Origin: Maridesulfovibrio sp.
Lineage (GTDB): Bacteria > Desulfobacterota > Desulfovibrionia > Desulfovibrionales > Desulfovibrionaceae
Assembly (NCBI RefSeq): GCF_963676065.1
Contig: NZ_OY780933.1
Location: 1,662,001-1,726,000 of the forward strand
Direction of reading: 5' to 3'
Length of the DNA stretch: 64,000 nucleotides
Made by a program: the position numbers and the translations under genes. How positions within the stretch are numbered: position 1 is the stretch's first letter; each line of letters begins with the position of its first letter. Under the pieces are notes generated by a model, which was not told the DNA's origin, did no database searches, and saw only the letters and a list, made by a program, of their open reading frames with translations. This document shows positions 24,915 through 32,119 of the stretch, one piece after another.

Positions 24915-24941
24915 TTTATGTGGAATGACTCTTCCTGTCAA
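24915..24941 (-). promoter_or_regulatory. Promoter of upstream tRNA unit
   Basis: Minus strand -35 TTGACA (24936-24941), 15-bp spacer, -10 CATAAA (24915-24920), 15 bp before tRNA-Gln. The layout is identical to that of the downstream unit, which supports both. Confidence 0.7.
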
Positions 24942-24946
24942 CAACT

Positions 24947-24977
24947 ATTTTCGGAATTTTGGATATATTCCGAAAAT
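24947..24977 (-). terminator. Hairpin after the 115-aa protein gene
   Basis: A 10-bp perfect stem (24947-24956 with 24968-24977, ATTTTCGGAA arms) just 8 bp beyond the stop of the minus-strand gene. The T tract after it is poor, and the hairpin abuts the tRNA promoter. Confidence 0.5.
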
Positions 24978-24984
24978 AAAATTA

Positions 24985-25332
24985 TTACAGAGCTCTAGAC
25001 AGTGCGCGAGTCTGCTTTTTCATTCTGTTGATTCTGCGGCGGAGCTGGCAGCGCTCTTTGCGTCCGTCAACAGCTTTTTTCTCAATACGCATTTCTCTCA
25101 TTTTTCTTTTGATAGAAATGATCTGATCTTTGTACGGAGATACTGCACCTTCTTCTTCTTCGATTCCGAGATATTCCTTGATGTTGGAAATCAGGGTGTC
25201 TTTGTCCATACCGGATGCACCTGCAATCAGGGGCATTTTGTCGATGCAGAGTTGACGCAGGTCCTTGGTGGTCATTTTGTCGAGGGGCTTTTTAAGTTCA
25301 AGACTCTCGAGAGTAGGGGTTTCTTCGCTCAT
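24985..25332 (-). CDS. Small basic protein with SAP/Rho-N-like helical motif
   Basis: A 115-residue protein I do not recognise by name. Residues about 16-55 (LDKMTTKDLRQLCIDKMP to LISNIKEYLGI) have the helix-extended-helix pattern of SAP or Rho N-terminal nucleic-acid-binding motifs. The C-terminal half (70-115) is a strongly basic helix rich in Arg/Lys, ending RRRINRMKKQTRALSRAL. Nucleic-acid binding is therefore likely but unproven. An AGGAGG-type site precedes ATG 25332. It lies downstream of the DciA-like gene on the same strand, 36 bp apart. Confidence 0.65.
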   Translation of the reverse strand: MSEETPTLESLELKKPLDKMTTKDLRQLCIDKMPLIAGASGMDKDTLISNIKEYLGIEEEEGAVSPYKDQIISIKRKMREMRIEKKAVDGRKERCQLRRRINRMKKQTRALSRAL

Positions 25333-25368
25333 GTTATCCTCCTTAAGGTGGGCTTTGTGCCCTGAAAT

Positions 25369-25872
25369 TTATGAATTTTCAAAAAGGCGGACGTATCTCA
25401 GATAACATCTTCCGACCGCCGATTCTGGATCAAATTTGTCTTTCAACCCGCCCAATTTGCCGGGTTTTTTGATCTTGGCGTCCTTGAACTCGGTGCGTTT
25501 TAATTCGTACCCGTCCAATGGAACCCTGCCGTTTAACAGCTCGAATAGCACCTTGTCAAAGATTTCTTCACCAAAAAATGAATTTATTCGATCAAGAATC
25601 TCCGGGGCGAAATATGAAAGCTCCTGCGCGGCCACGGAATCCTCAGAAGCAAGGATGAGGGTTCGTTTGCGGTGACCGAGCGGCTTGGCGAATTCTGCCA
25701 GCTCGCCCATTAGCTCGGGCCATGCCTTCCAAAGCCTTGGAATCATGAGCTTGTAGTCGCCGTCCATGCTGGAAACGTAGTCACCCATGGCTTCACCCAT
25801 GTGGCGTATTTTGCGTTGCCGTGGATGGAAGACCCGTTTCCGGGGGCCGTTATATTTTTTTTTTGCTGCCAT
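25369..25872 (-). CDS. DUF721/DciA-like protein
   Basis: A 167-residue protein with a DUF721 domain (about residues 40-125): LWKAWPELMGELAEFAKPLGHRKRTLILASEDSVAAQELSYF matches the family pattern of W, basic strand and the QEL segment. DUF721 members related to DciA help load replicative helicase in bacteria that lack DnaC/DnaI. The N-terminus is very basic (AAKKKYNGPRKRVFHPRQRK), suiting DNA contact. Function as a helicase-loading factor is by family analogy only. Confidence 0.75.
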   Translation of the reverse strand: MAAKKKYNGPRKRVFHPRQRKIRHMGEAMGDYVSSMDGDYKLMIPRLWKAWPELMGELAEFAKPLGHRKRTLILASEDSVAAQELSYFAPEILDRINSFFGEEIFDKVLFELLNGRVPLDGYELKRTEFKDAKIKKPGKLGGLKDKFDPESAVGRCYLRYVRLFENS

Positions 25873-26058
25873 ACTATATGTTACACCCGTAATGTCCTCG
25901 GTGAAGCTTCTTTATACATTAAATCTCGGCTTGGCAAAAGGTTTCCTCGTCTTTTCGTCCGGCAATAATTATTGCTTGACGCTTTTTAATACGAGAGGTA
26001 GTGCTTATTGAGTTTTTGTTATATAAAGATGTCGTTATGTTTGGCGATGGGGTATTCG

Positions 26059-26970
26059 ATGGAAATTTTGAAGTTCAGTAAGGCCTTGTCTGATGAGATT
26101 CGTATCAGACTTCTGGCTATGCTGCGTGATAATGAACTAAATGTCGGCGAGGTTGTGCAGGTTCTGGGTATGTCCCAGCCCCGTGTTTCCCGTCATTTGA
26201 AAATTATGCATGAGAGCGGACTTCTGGAATCCAGAAGGGAAGGGCTCTGGAATTTCTACCGTCTGGCCCGGTCCGGTAACGGCAACCGGTTTGCAGAGTC
26301 CATCAGCTGGCTTATTGAAAATGAACCGGAGGTCGAGGAAGACCGTCACCGGGTAGCCAAGGTGCTGGCCGAGCGTAATCTGGAGACCCGCAAGTTTTTC
26401 GATGAAATTGCTGAAGACTGGGAACGGCTTCAGAGTGATGTGTTCGGGGAATTTAATCTGGACAGCGAACTGCTGACCCTCGTTGACCGCTGCAATGTCG
26501 GCGTCGACCTTGGCTGCGGAAACGGTTCTCTGCTGGAAAGCCTGCTTTCCAAATGCAAAACCGTAATCGGTGTGGACAGTTCACCAAAGATGCTGGAACT
26601 GGCTGAAAAACGTCTGGGAAATCATCCAGACGTGAGCCTGCGCATAGGTGAACTGACTCATTTGCCCCTGCGCGACTGGGAGGCAGACCTGACCTTTATT
26701 TCCATGGTTCTGCATCATCTCCCGCGTCCGGACGAGGCTGTTGCTGAAGCCGCGCGAACCCTTTCGAGCGGCGGCAAGCTGATTATTGCTGATTTTTTGT
26801 CCCACTCAAATGAGAGAATGCGCAGTGAATTCGGTGACCGCAGGCTCGGTTTTACTGAAGATGAACTTCGCGGCTGGACCGAAAATGCAGGACTAGGTTC
26901 CATGGATTTTCGCCGTTATCCTGTTAATGAAGGACTGACCGTCCTTGTTTGTATATCTGAAAAAAAATAA
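26059..26970 (+). CDS. sahR: SahR-type ArsR regulator with C-terminal methyltransferase-like domain
   Basis: A 303-residue fusion. An ArsR winged HTH (residues 1-80; FSKALSDEIRIRLLAML, then VLGMSQPRVSRHLKIMHESG) is followed by a class I methyltransferase fold (about 115-300; GVDLGCGNGSLLESL as the SAM/SAH-binding loop, VVL-type strand ISMVLHHLPRPDEAV). This architecture and its position immediately before ahcY match SahR, described as a regulator of the methionine/SAM cycle in Deltaproteobacteria that responds to S-adenosylhomocysteine. ATG 26059 is preferred because MEILKFSKAL starts the HTH; upstream TTG/ATG codons from 26008 are possible. Whether the C-terminal domain is catalytic or only a sensor cannot be told here. 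Confidence 0.8.
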   Translation: MEILKFSKALSDEIRIRLLAMLRDNELNVGEVVQVLGMSQPRVSRHLKIMHESGLLESRREGLWNFYRLARSGNGNRFAESISWLIENEPEVEEDRHRVAKVLAERNLETRKFFDEIAEDWERLQSDVFGEFNLDSELLTLVDRCNVGVDLGCGNGSLLESLLSKCKTVIGVDSSPKMLELAEKRLGNHPDVSLRIGELTHLPLRDWEADLTFISMVLHHLPRPDEAVAEAARTLSSGGKLIIADFLSHSNERMRSEFGDRRLGFTEDELRGWTENAGLGSMDFRRYPVNEGLTVLVCISEKK

Positions 26971-26982
26971 AGCCAGACAGTC

Positions 26983-27056
26983 GATAGAGCGCTATCTGCG
27001 GCGTTGATGCGGAAGTGGTTTTAAAATTACGTATGTTGAAATACGTTCCGCACCAC
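26983..27056 (+). promoter_or_regulatory. Dyad-rich sahR-ahcY intergenic region (candidate operator/terminator)
   Basis: Three inverted repeats are visible: GATAG-N4-CTATC (26983-26996); ACGTAT-N6-ATACGT (27029-27046), 72 bp before ahcY; and outer arms AGTGGT/ACCACT enclosing the latter and followed by a T run, which could act as the sahR terminator. ACGTAT-N6-ATACGT has the size expected for an ArsR-family operator, but this is inference. Confidence 0.4.
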
Positions 27057-27117
27057 TCTTTTTTACGCTCAGCATCCGCACTTTCTTGATTTTCTGGGAG
27101 AAATGATGGAGGTTTCC

Positions 27118-28536
27118 ATGCTTAAAGTAGATCCGAAACTTGATTACAAAGTTGCTGATATTTCCCTCGCCGACTGGGGTAACAAGGAAATGCAGCTTTC
27201 CGAACGCGAAATGCCCGGTCTTATGGCCATCCGTGAAAAATACGGTAAAGAAAAACCCCTCAAAGGTCTCAAGGTTATGGGCTCCCTGCACATGACCATC
27301 CAGACCGCAATGCTCATCGAGACTCTGTATGCTCTCGGTGCTGACATCCGCTGGGCATCCTGCAACATTTTTTCCACTCAGGACCACGCTGCCGCAGCCA
27401 TCGCCGCTAACGGTACTGCTAAAGTGTTCGCATGGAAGGGTGAAACCCTCGAAGAATACTGGTGGTGCACCGAGCAGGCCCTCACATGGCCCGACGGTTC
27501 CGGTCCCGATCTCATCGTTGATGACGGTGGCGATGCAACCCTGCTGATCCACCACGGTGTGAAAGCTGAAAAAGACGCTTCCGTTGCTGACGAAAAGACC
27601 GACAATAAAGAATTTCAGTGTGTTCTGGATCGTTTGAAACTTTCCATCACCGAAAATCCCGGTAAATGGACTGCAATCGCTAAGAAAGTACGCGGTGTTT
27701 CTGAAGAAACAACCACCGGTGTACATCGTCTTTACCAGATGCAGGAAGCCGGCGAACTGCTTTTTCCCGCTGTCAACGTTAACGATTCCGTTACCAAGTC
27801 CAAATTCGACAACCTTTACGGTTGCCGCGAATCCCTTGCTGACGGCATCAAACGTGCAACCGATGTAATGATCGCCGGTAAGGTTGTTGTTGTCGTCGGT
27901 TACGGTGATGTAGGTAAGGGGTGTGCCCAGTCCATGCGCGGTTTCGGTGCTCGTGTTCTCGTTACCGAGATCGACCCCATCTGCGCGCTTCAGGCTGCTA
28001 TGGAAGGCTTTGAAGTCTGCACCATGGATAAAGCTGTTGAACGCGGTGATGTTTTCGTTACCTGTACCGGTAACTACCACGTTGTCAGAGGCGAGCACAT
28101 TGCACGCATGAAAGATGAAGCTATCATCTGCAACATCGGTCACTTTGATAACGAAATCGAAATGGGCTATCTTGAAAATGATTCCAAAGCCCAGAAGATT
28201 GAAATCAAACCTCAGGTTGATAAATGGGTCATGGAATCAGGTAAGTCCGTCATCGTTCTTGCTGAAGGCCGCCTTGTAAACCTCGGTTGCGCTACCGGAC
28301 ACCCGAGCTTCGTAATGTCCAACAGCTTCACCAACCAGGCTCTTGCACAGATTGACCTTGCTAAGAACGATTACGAACCCAAAGTAATGATCCTTTCCAA
28401 GAAACTCGACGAAGAAGTTGCAAGACTTCACCTCGAGCGTCTCGGTGTTGAGCTTGATGTTCTCTCCAAAGAACAGGCTGACTACATCAGCGTTGATGTT
28501 GAAGGCCCTTACAAACCTGATCACTACCGCTACTAA
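27118..28536 (+). CDS. ahcY: S-adenosylhomocysteinase
   Basis: A 472-residue enzyme that hydrolyses S-adenosylhomocysteine to adenosine and homocysteine using bound NAD, clearing the inhibitor left by methyltransferases. Visible signatures: [29 protein letters not shown], the NAD-binding [24 protein letters not shown] and the C-terminal KPDHYRY end with the Lys and Tyr that reach the neighbouring subunit's site. Start at ATG 27118 because GGAGG is seven bases upstream; an ATG at 27103 is in frame but has no site. It directly follows sahR, and a terminator follows it. Confidence 0.97.
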   Translation: MLKVDPKLDYKVADISLADWGNKEMQLSEREMPGLMAIREKYGKEKPLKGLKVMGSLHMTIQTAMLIETLYALGADIRWASCNIFSTQDHAAAAIAANGTAKVFAWKGETLEEYWWCTEQALTWPDGSGPDLIVDDGGDATLLIHHGVKAEKDASVADEKTDNKEFQCVLDRLKLSITENPGKWTAIAKKVRGVSEETTTGVHRLYQMQEAGELLFPAVNVNDSVTKSKFDNLYGCRESLADGIKRATDVMIAGKVVVVVGYGDVGKGCAQSMRGFGARVLVTEIDPICALQAAMEGFEVCTMDKAVERGDVFVTCTGNYHVVRGEHIARMKDEAIICNIGHFDNEIEMGYLENDSKAQKIEIKPQVDKWVMESGKSVIVLAEGRLVNLGCATGHPSFVMSNSFTNQALAQIDLAKNDYEPKVMILSKKLDEEVARLHLERLGVELDVLSKEQADYISVDVEGPYKPDHYRY

Positions 28537-28570
28537 TCAGATTCCTTTCGGGGATATTGATTCGAATATT

Positions 28571-28606
28571 AAAATCCGCAGTGCTTTTGTACTGCGGATT
28601 TTTTAT
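28571..28606 (+). terminator. Intrinsic terminator after ahcY
   Basis: An 11-bp perfect stem (28572-28582 with 28591-28601, AAATCCGCAGT arms), 8-nt loop, then a T run. Confidence 0.88.
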
Positions 28607-28607
28607 A

Positions 28608-28846
28608 TAAGCGGCAATTGTTTTCAATAATTGCTTTACATTTGGTTGATAATAAGTCACTAACTCCCACCTCGGCGTGACTGGACGCATGCAAAGATCA
28701 TATTCTTTTATCTGGAAAATCCGCTTCACTTATCGAAGCCCTTATCCCCTACGTCCCAGAGATTATTAAGTATCCGGAGAAATCCGCAGCACGGTTGCCG
28801 TCACGCGCGACTGTCAGATTCAGTCCTTTCACTATTGGAAATATTT
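28608..28846 (+). other. Long structured leader upstream of the DEAD-box helicase gene
   Basis: About 240 bp without a gene. Complementary pieces GCGTGAC (28675-28681) and GTCACGC (28800-28806) could close a large branched structure, and GACTG/CAGTC forms a small hairpin shortly before the start codon. Long leaders are common for cold-inducible helicases; regulation through this structure is inference. Confidence 0.4.
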
Positions 28847-30307
28847 GTGAATTTTAAACAATTTTCTTTTGACCGGCGTATAATGGCCGGAATCAACTCT
28901 TGCGGCTATGAAACGCCGACCCCCATTCAGGTAAAAGCTATTCCTGAAGTACTTAAAGGCCGTGACGTAATGGGCCTGGCCCAGACCGGAACCGGTAAGA
29001 CCGCGGCTTTTGCCCTGCCTATAATGCAGCGCCTGCTGGAGAAAAAAATCTCCGGACAGGGCCCGGTGCGCGTATTGGTGCTGGCTCCTACCCGTGAACT
29101 TGCCCTGCAGATTCATGATAACTTCATGGAGCTGGGCGTAGAAGCCGGAATCCGCAGCGCCGCTGTTTTCGGCGGAGTGGGAGCAAACCCACAGATTAAT
29201 GCCGCACGGCGTTCATCCGTAGTTGTTGCCTGTCCCGGCAGACTGCTGGACCTGATGAATCAGGGCATGATCAAGCTCGATAGCGTGGATACCCTTGTTC
29301 TTGACGAGGCTGACCGCATGCTTGATATGGGCTTTCTGCCTGACATCCGCCGGATTATGGCGAAACTTCCCAAGCGTCGTCAGAATCTTCTTTTTTCCGC
29401 AACCATGCCGGACGACATCCGTTCCCTTGCGGATAAGATTCTCTACCATCCGGCAACTGTACAGGTCGCAAATACTGCTCCGGCCAAAACCGTAAAGCAT
29501 GTATTTTATCCAGTCAGCCAGCATTTAAAAAATAATCTGCTTTTAAATGTCCTTTCTGATACGGACTACGACAGCATGCTGATTTTCACACGTACCAAGC
29601 ACAAAGCCAAGAATCTCGCCCGCAGACTTGCGGCTCGCGGGCATAAGGCGACTTTTCTGCAGGGTAATATGAGTCAGAATCAGCGCCAGCGTGCTCTTGA
29701 CGGATTTCGGGACGGAACTTTCAAGGTTATGGTGGCAACGGACATCGCGGCCCGTGGTATCGACTGCGACCGCATTACCCATGTGCTCAACCTCGATGTT
29801 CCCGATACCGCCGAAACATACACCCACCGTGTGGGCAGAACCGGACGTGCAGGGCGTAGCGGCAGCGCATTTACTTTCGTAACCCGCGATGACATCCGCC
29901 TAATGCGCGAGATTGAAAAAGCTGTGGGTAATCCCATTGATCACTGCACTCTGGATGATTTCGATTACGATAAGCCAAACGACCATCCTGAACCGAAAAA
30001 TAACGGCAGACGTTCGGTTGCCGGTGAACGGAAACCCGGACGCGGACGTAGCCCTGAAGGTGATCGCAAATCGAGCGGTGATCGCAAATCGAGCGGTGAT
30101 CGCAAATCGAGCGGTGGACGTAAATCCGGGGGAGGCCGTAAACAAAGTAGCGGACCCGCAAGAGCCGCGGACGACAGACGCGATTCGCGTCCCGCACCGA
30201 AACGCAATTCCGGAAGCTCTAAAGTAAGTAGTGAGGAAAGTGTTAAACGTAAAACCGGTCGTCCTTCAAGGAAGAGACGTCGTCAATCTCGTTTTTCTAA
30301 AGTATAA
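28847..30307 (+). CDS. DEAD-box ATP-dependent RNA helicase (RhlE/CsdA-like)
   Basis: A 486-residue RNA helicase. Core motifs in order: Q motif near FSFDRRIMAGINSCGYETPTPIQ, Walker A AQTGTGKT, PTRELALQ, VACPGRLLD, DEADRMLDMGF, FSATMP, then the second RecA lobe with RTKHKAKNLARRL, TDIAARGIDCD and HRVGRTGRAGRSG. The C-terminal 110 residues are a basic, Ser/Gly/Arg-rich tail with near-perfect repeats GDRKSS, probably for RNA binding. GTG 28847 is chosen (MNFKQFSF start, GGAAA upstream); TTG 28835 is an alternative. The RRM gene follows on the same strand, suggesting a shared role in RNA remodelling. Confidence 0.93.
   Translation: MNFKQFSFDRRIMAGINSCGYETPTPIQVKAIPEVLKGRDVMGLAQTGTGKTAAFALPIMQRLLEKKISGQGPVRVLVLAPTRELALQIHDNFMELGVEAGIRSAAVFGGVGANPQINAARRSSVVVACPGRLLDLMNQGMIKLDSVDTLVLDEADRMLDMGFLPDIRRIMAKLPKRRQNLLFSATMPDDIRSLADKILYHPATVQVANTAPAKTVKHVFYPVSQHLKNNLLLNVLSDTDYDSMLIFTRTKHKAKNLARRLAARGHKATFLQGNMSQNQRQRALDGFRDGTFKVMVATDIAARGIDCDRITHVLNLDVPDTAETYTHRVGRTGRAGRSGSAFTFVTRDDIRLMREIEKAVGNPIDHCTLDDFDYDKPNDHPEPKNNGRRSVAGERKPGRGRSPEGDRKSSGDRKSSGDRKSSGGRKSGGGRKQSSGPARAADDRRDSRPAPKRNSGSSKVSSEESVKRKTGRPSRKRRRQSRFSKV
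30059..30112 (+). repeat. Three tandem 18-bp in-frame repeats in helicase tail
   Basis: The unit GGTGATCGCAAATCGAGC is repeated exactly three times (30059-30076, 30077-30094, 30095-30112), followed by a degenerate fourth copy to 30130. It encodes GDRKSS repeats; copy number may vary between strains. Confidence 0.92.
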
Positions 30308-30462
30308 TCAAGTGTTTCGCTTTGGTTTCACTATAGTGTTATAAAAAATATTATATTTTTAAAATATTTTACTTGACTTTTTCGGTTAAGTAGTGAAATG
30401 TTGCATTTAGTTGCCAGCGGCCTCCTCGAAGGAAGTTGGTTTTAGTTTAAACAGGTATATCA

Positions 30463-30503
30463 AGGAGCAGGGTGCGCATCTTTGTACACTGCCCCTTTTT
30501 TTT
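30463..30503 (+). promoter_or_regulatory. Terminator-like hairpin in the RRM gene leader (attenuator or sRNA end)
   Basis: An imperfect stem (about 30463-30475 with 30487-30497) is followed by eight T residues (30496-30503), yet lies 53 bp upstream of the RRM start and about 160 bp after the helicase stop. It could end the helicase transcript, end a small RNA, or act as a leader attenuator. A -35-like TTGACT is at 30373-30378 without a clear -10. Confidence 0.5.
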
Positions 30504-30556
30504 ATGCCTGACGCACCTGCGTGAAAGTTTTTTACATTTTTTTAGGAGAATTTTTA

Positions 30557-30820
30557 ATGTCCAAGAACATCTATGTCGGTAACCTGCCCTGGTCTGCAAC
30601 TGAAGAAGAAGTCCGCGCTGCTTTCGAAGCTTTCGGTGAAGTTGTATCTGTTAAACTCATCGAAGATAGAGAAACCGGTCGCCCCCGTGGCTTCGGATTT
30701 GTTGAAATGGAAGACGCTGGCGCAATGGAAGCTATCGACAATCTGGATGGTAAAGACTTCGGCGGACGTAACCTCAAGGTTAACGAAGCGAAGCCCCGCG
30801 CACCGCGCCCCCGCTGGTAG
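30557..30820 (+). CDS. RRM-domain RNA-binding protein
   Basis: An 87-residue single RNA-recognition motif protein. RNP2 is NIYVGNLPW and RNP1 is RPRGFGFVEM; the end GRNLKVNEAKPRAPRPRW adds a short basic tail. Such small glycine-poor RRM proteins in bacteria are often cold-inducible and bind single-stranded RNA. ATG 30557 with AGGAG ten bases upstream is chosen over the in-frame ATG at 30521. The gene is rich in highly expressed-type codons and is followed by a strong terminator. Confidence 0.93.
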   Translation: MSKNIYVGNLPWSATEEEVRAAFEAFGEVVSVKLIEDRETGRPRGFGFVEMEDAGAMEAIDNLDGKDFGGRNLKVNEAKPRAPRPRW

Positions 30821-30867
30821 TCATATATATTTGACTGTCTTTTTTTGTGAGCATGTATTTGCTCTTG

Positions 30868-30900
30868 AGCCCGTTTTTCTCCCGAAAAACGGGCTTTTTA
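30868..30900 (+). terminator. Intrinsic terminator after RRM gene
   Basis: An 11-bp perfect stem (30868-30878 with 30885-30895, AGCCCGTTTTT arms) and a T run. Confidence 0.9.
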
Positions 30901-30988
30901 GTGTTTGCAGCCTGTGTTCATTTCGCTACAATTCTTGCGGCTCCCGCAGAAAGATGCCTCTCGTATAATATTTTCGGAGATTATTCAT

Positions 30989-31993
30989 ATGTTGCGCAAA
31001 TTTTTTTGGCTTATGTTTTTTTTATGCATTCCAATAGTGGCATTCGCCCAGCCTGTTCATGTGCGGACATCCTCTTTCGTGCCCATGGAGGGTGAAAATG
31101 TTTTCAACACAGGTTATCTAACTGATAGTAACAGCACGACCGGGTGGATTGAGAACAGTGAAGGTGGAGGCGCCGGGGAATGGATACAGTTCTTTTTCCC
31201 GGCTCAGGTTGTTGTAGATTCCGTAAAGATAATAAACGGAGTTGATGGCGGGGCCGAAATCAAAAGGGCCAACCGTATCAAGGATTGTGCAATATCATTC
31301 TCAGGTGGTCAGCGGCAGGAATTTACATTGATGGATTCAGAGCTTACGCAGAGCCCTAGAATTCGCAAATTTCCCACGACCAGTCTGGGGCTGAAGATCC
31401 GTTCCGTATATAAGCATAAGCATAAGGGGGCTGAGCATGCAGGGGTTTCCGAGGTGCTTATCAAGTATCACCGCATCACACCCGATGAAATAGCTGCTGC
31501 TGCCGCAGAGAAAAAAGGAAAGCTGGATACTTCAGTTGTCGGGGAAGCTGTGGTGGTTAAGCCCCGTAAAATGAGTGCTGAAGAAAAAGAAGTTCTTTAT
31601 GCAAAAATGACCGAGCTGGAAAAAAAGCAGGCTGTACTTGATGAATTAAAGGTTTTTTTCGATAAGTTTTATACCAATTTCGTGACCATAAACGAAGATT
31701 ATCCGCGTATGTTCACACAGAGTAAATTCCTCTTGGAAAGTTCTGCTTTTGAGAATTTCCGGGCTATGCTTGAAAAACGCAATGTACTCGATAAGTATCG
31801 TAGCGCTGTGGTTTCGACTTCAGGTTTGCGGCTCAGCATCCGCACCCTCATGCCGACTCAGGTTGAACTCTGGGTAAAGGGAGACTATACGGTCATTTTC
31901 GACATGCAGGCTCATCAGATTACGGAAAATGCCTTGTTTCATCTGAAAAAGGAATATGGCGAGTGGAAGGTGGAGAATAAAACTGAATTTTAA
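30989..31993 (+). CDS. Exported protein with discoidin-like (NADase-type glycan-binding) domain
   Basis: A 334-residue secreted protein. The signal peptide covers residues 1-20 (MLRKFFWLMFFLCIPIVAFA before Gln). Residues about 25-155 look like a galactose-binding/discoidin beta sandwich: FNTGYLTDSNSTTGWIENSEGGG and EWIQFFFPAQVVVDSVKIINGV are the typical pattern of the NADase-type glycan-binding family. Residues about 165-230 are a charged linker, and the last 110 residues a second alpha/beta domain of unknown type. ATG 30989 has CGGAG upstream; the longer frame from 30905 would bury the signal peptide. Ligand unknown. Confidence 0.75.
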   Translation: MLRKFFWLMFFLCIPIVAFAQPVHVRTSSFVPMEGENVFNTGYLTDSNSTTGWIENSEGGGAGEWIQFFFPAQVVVDSVKIINGVDGGAEIKRANRIKDCAISFSGGQRQEFTLMDSELTQSPRIRKFPTTSLGLKIRSVYKHKHKGAEHAGVSEVLIKYHRITPDEIAAAAAEKKGKLDTSVVGEAVVVKPRKMSAEEKEVLYAKMTELEKKQAVLDELKVFFDKFYTNFVTINEDYPRMFTQSKFLLESSAFENFRAMLEKRNVLDKYRSAVVSTSGLRLSIRTLMPTQVELWVKGDYTVIFDMQAHQITENALFHLKKEYGEWKVENKTEF

Positions 31994-31997
31994 CCTG

Positions 31998-32031
31998 AAA
32001 AGGGGATGATTTAAAATCATCCCCTTTTTTA
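31998..32031 (+). terminator. Intrinsic terminator
   Basis: Near-perfect palindrome of AGGGGATGAT arms (32001-32010 with its complement ending near 32024) followed by T6, 5 bp after the exported-protein gene. Confidence 0.88.
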
Positions 32032-32119
32032 GATCTGTACTGAAGTCCACTTAAAAAGATTAGCGTATATTTCAAGATGTTGATTAAAAGTATCTGATCG
32101 CGCAGATTTTCCGGGACCT

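Noticed and set aside
26971..27117. SAH riboswitch before ahcY
   Set aside because: The conserved core of SAH riboswitches was not found; the region fits a protein operator and terminator instead.
26992..28143. 383-aa antisense ORF over ahcY
   Set aside because: It arises from the codon bias of the highly conserved ahcY on the other strand; no domain or ribosome-binding site.
28777..28825. Cobalamin-riboswitch-like core (GGAGAAATCC ... CGCGACTGT) upstream of the helicase gene
   Set aside because: Only the central motif is loosely similar. The 3' half expected after ACTGT is missing because the start codon follows about 30 nt later, and the downstream gene is not B12-related. An Infernal scan with the cobalamin model would settle it.
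30061..30112. CRISPR-like short repeats
   Set aside because: The 18-bp units are directly tandem, in frame and without spacers; they encode the helicase tail.
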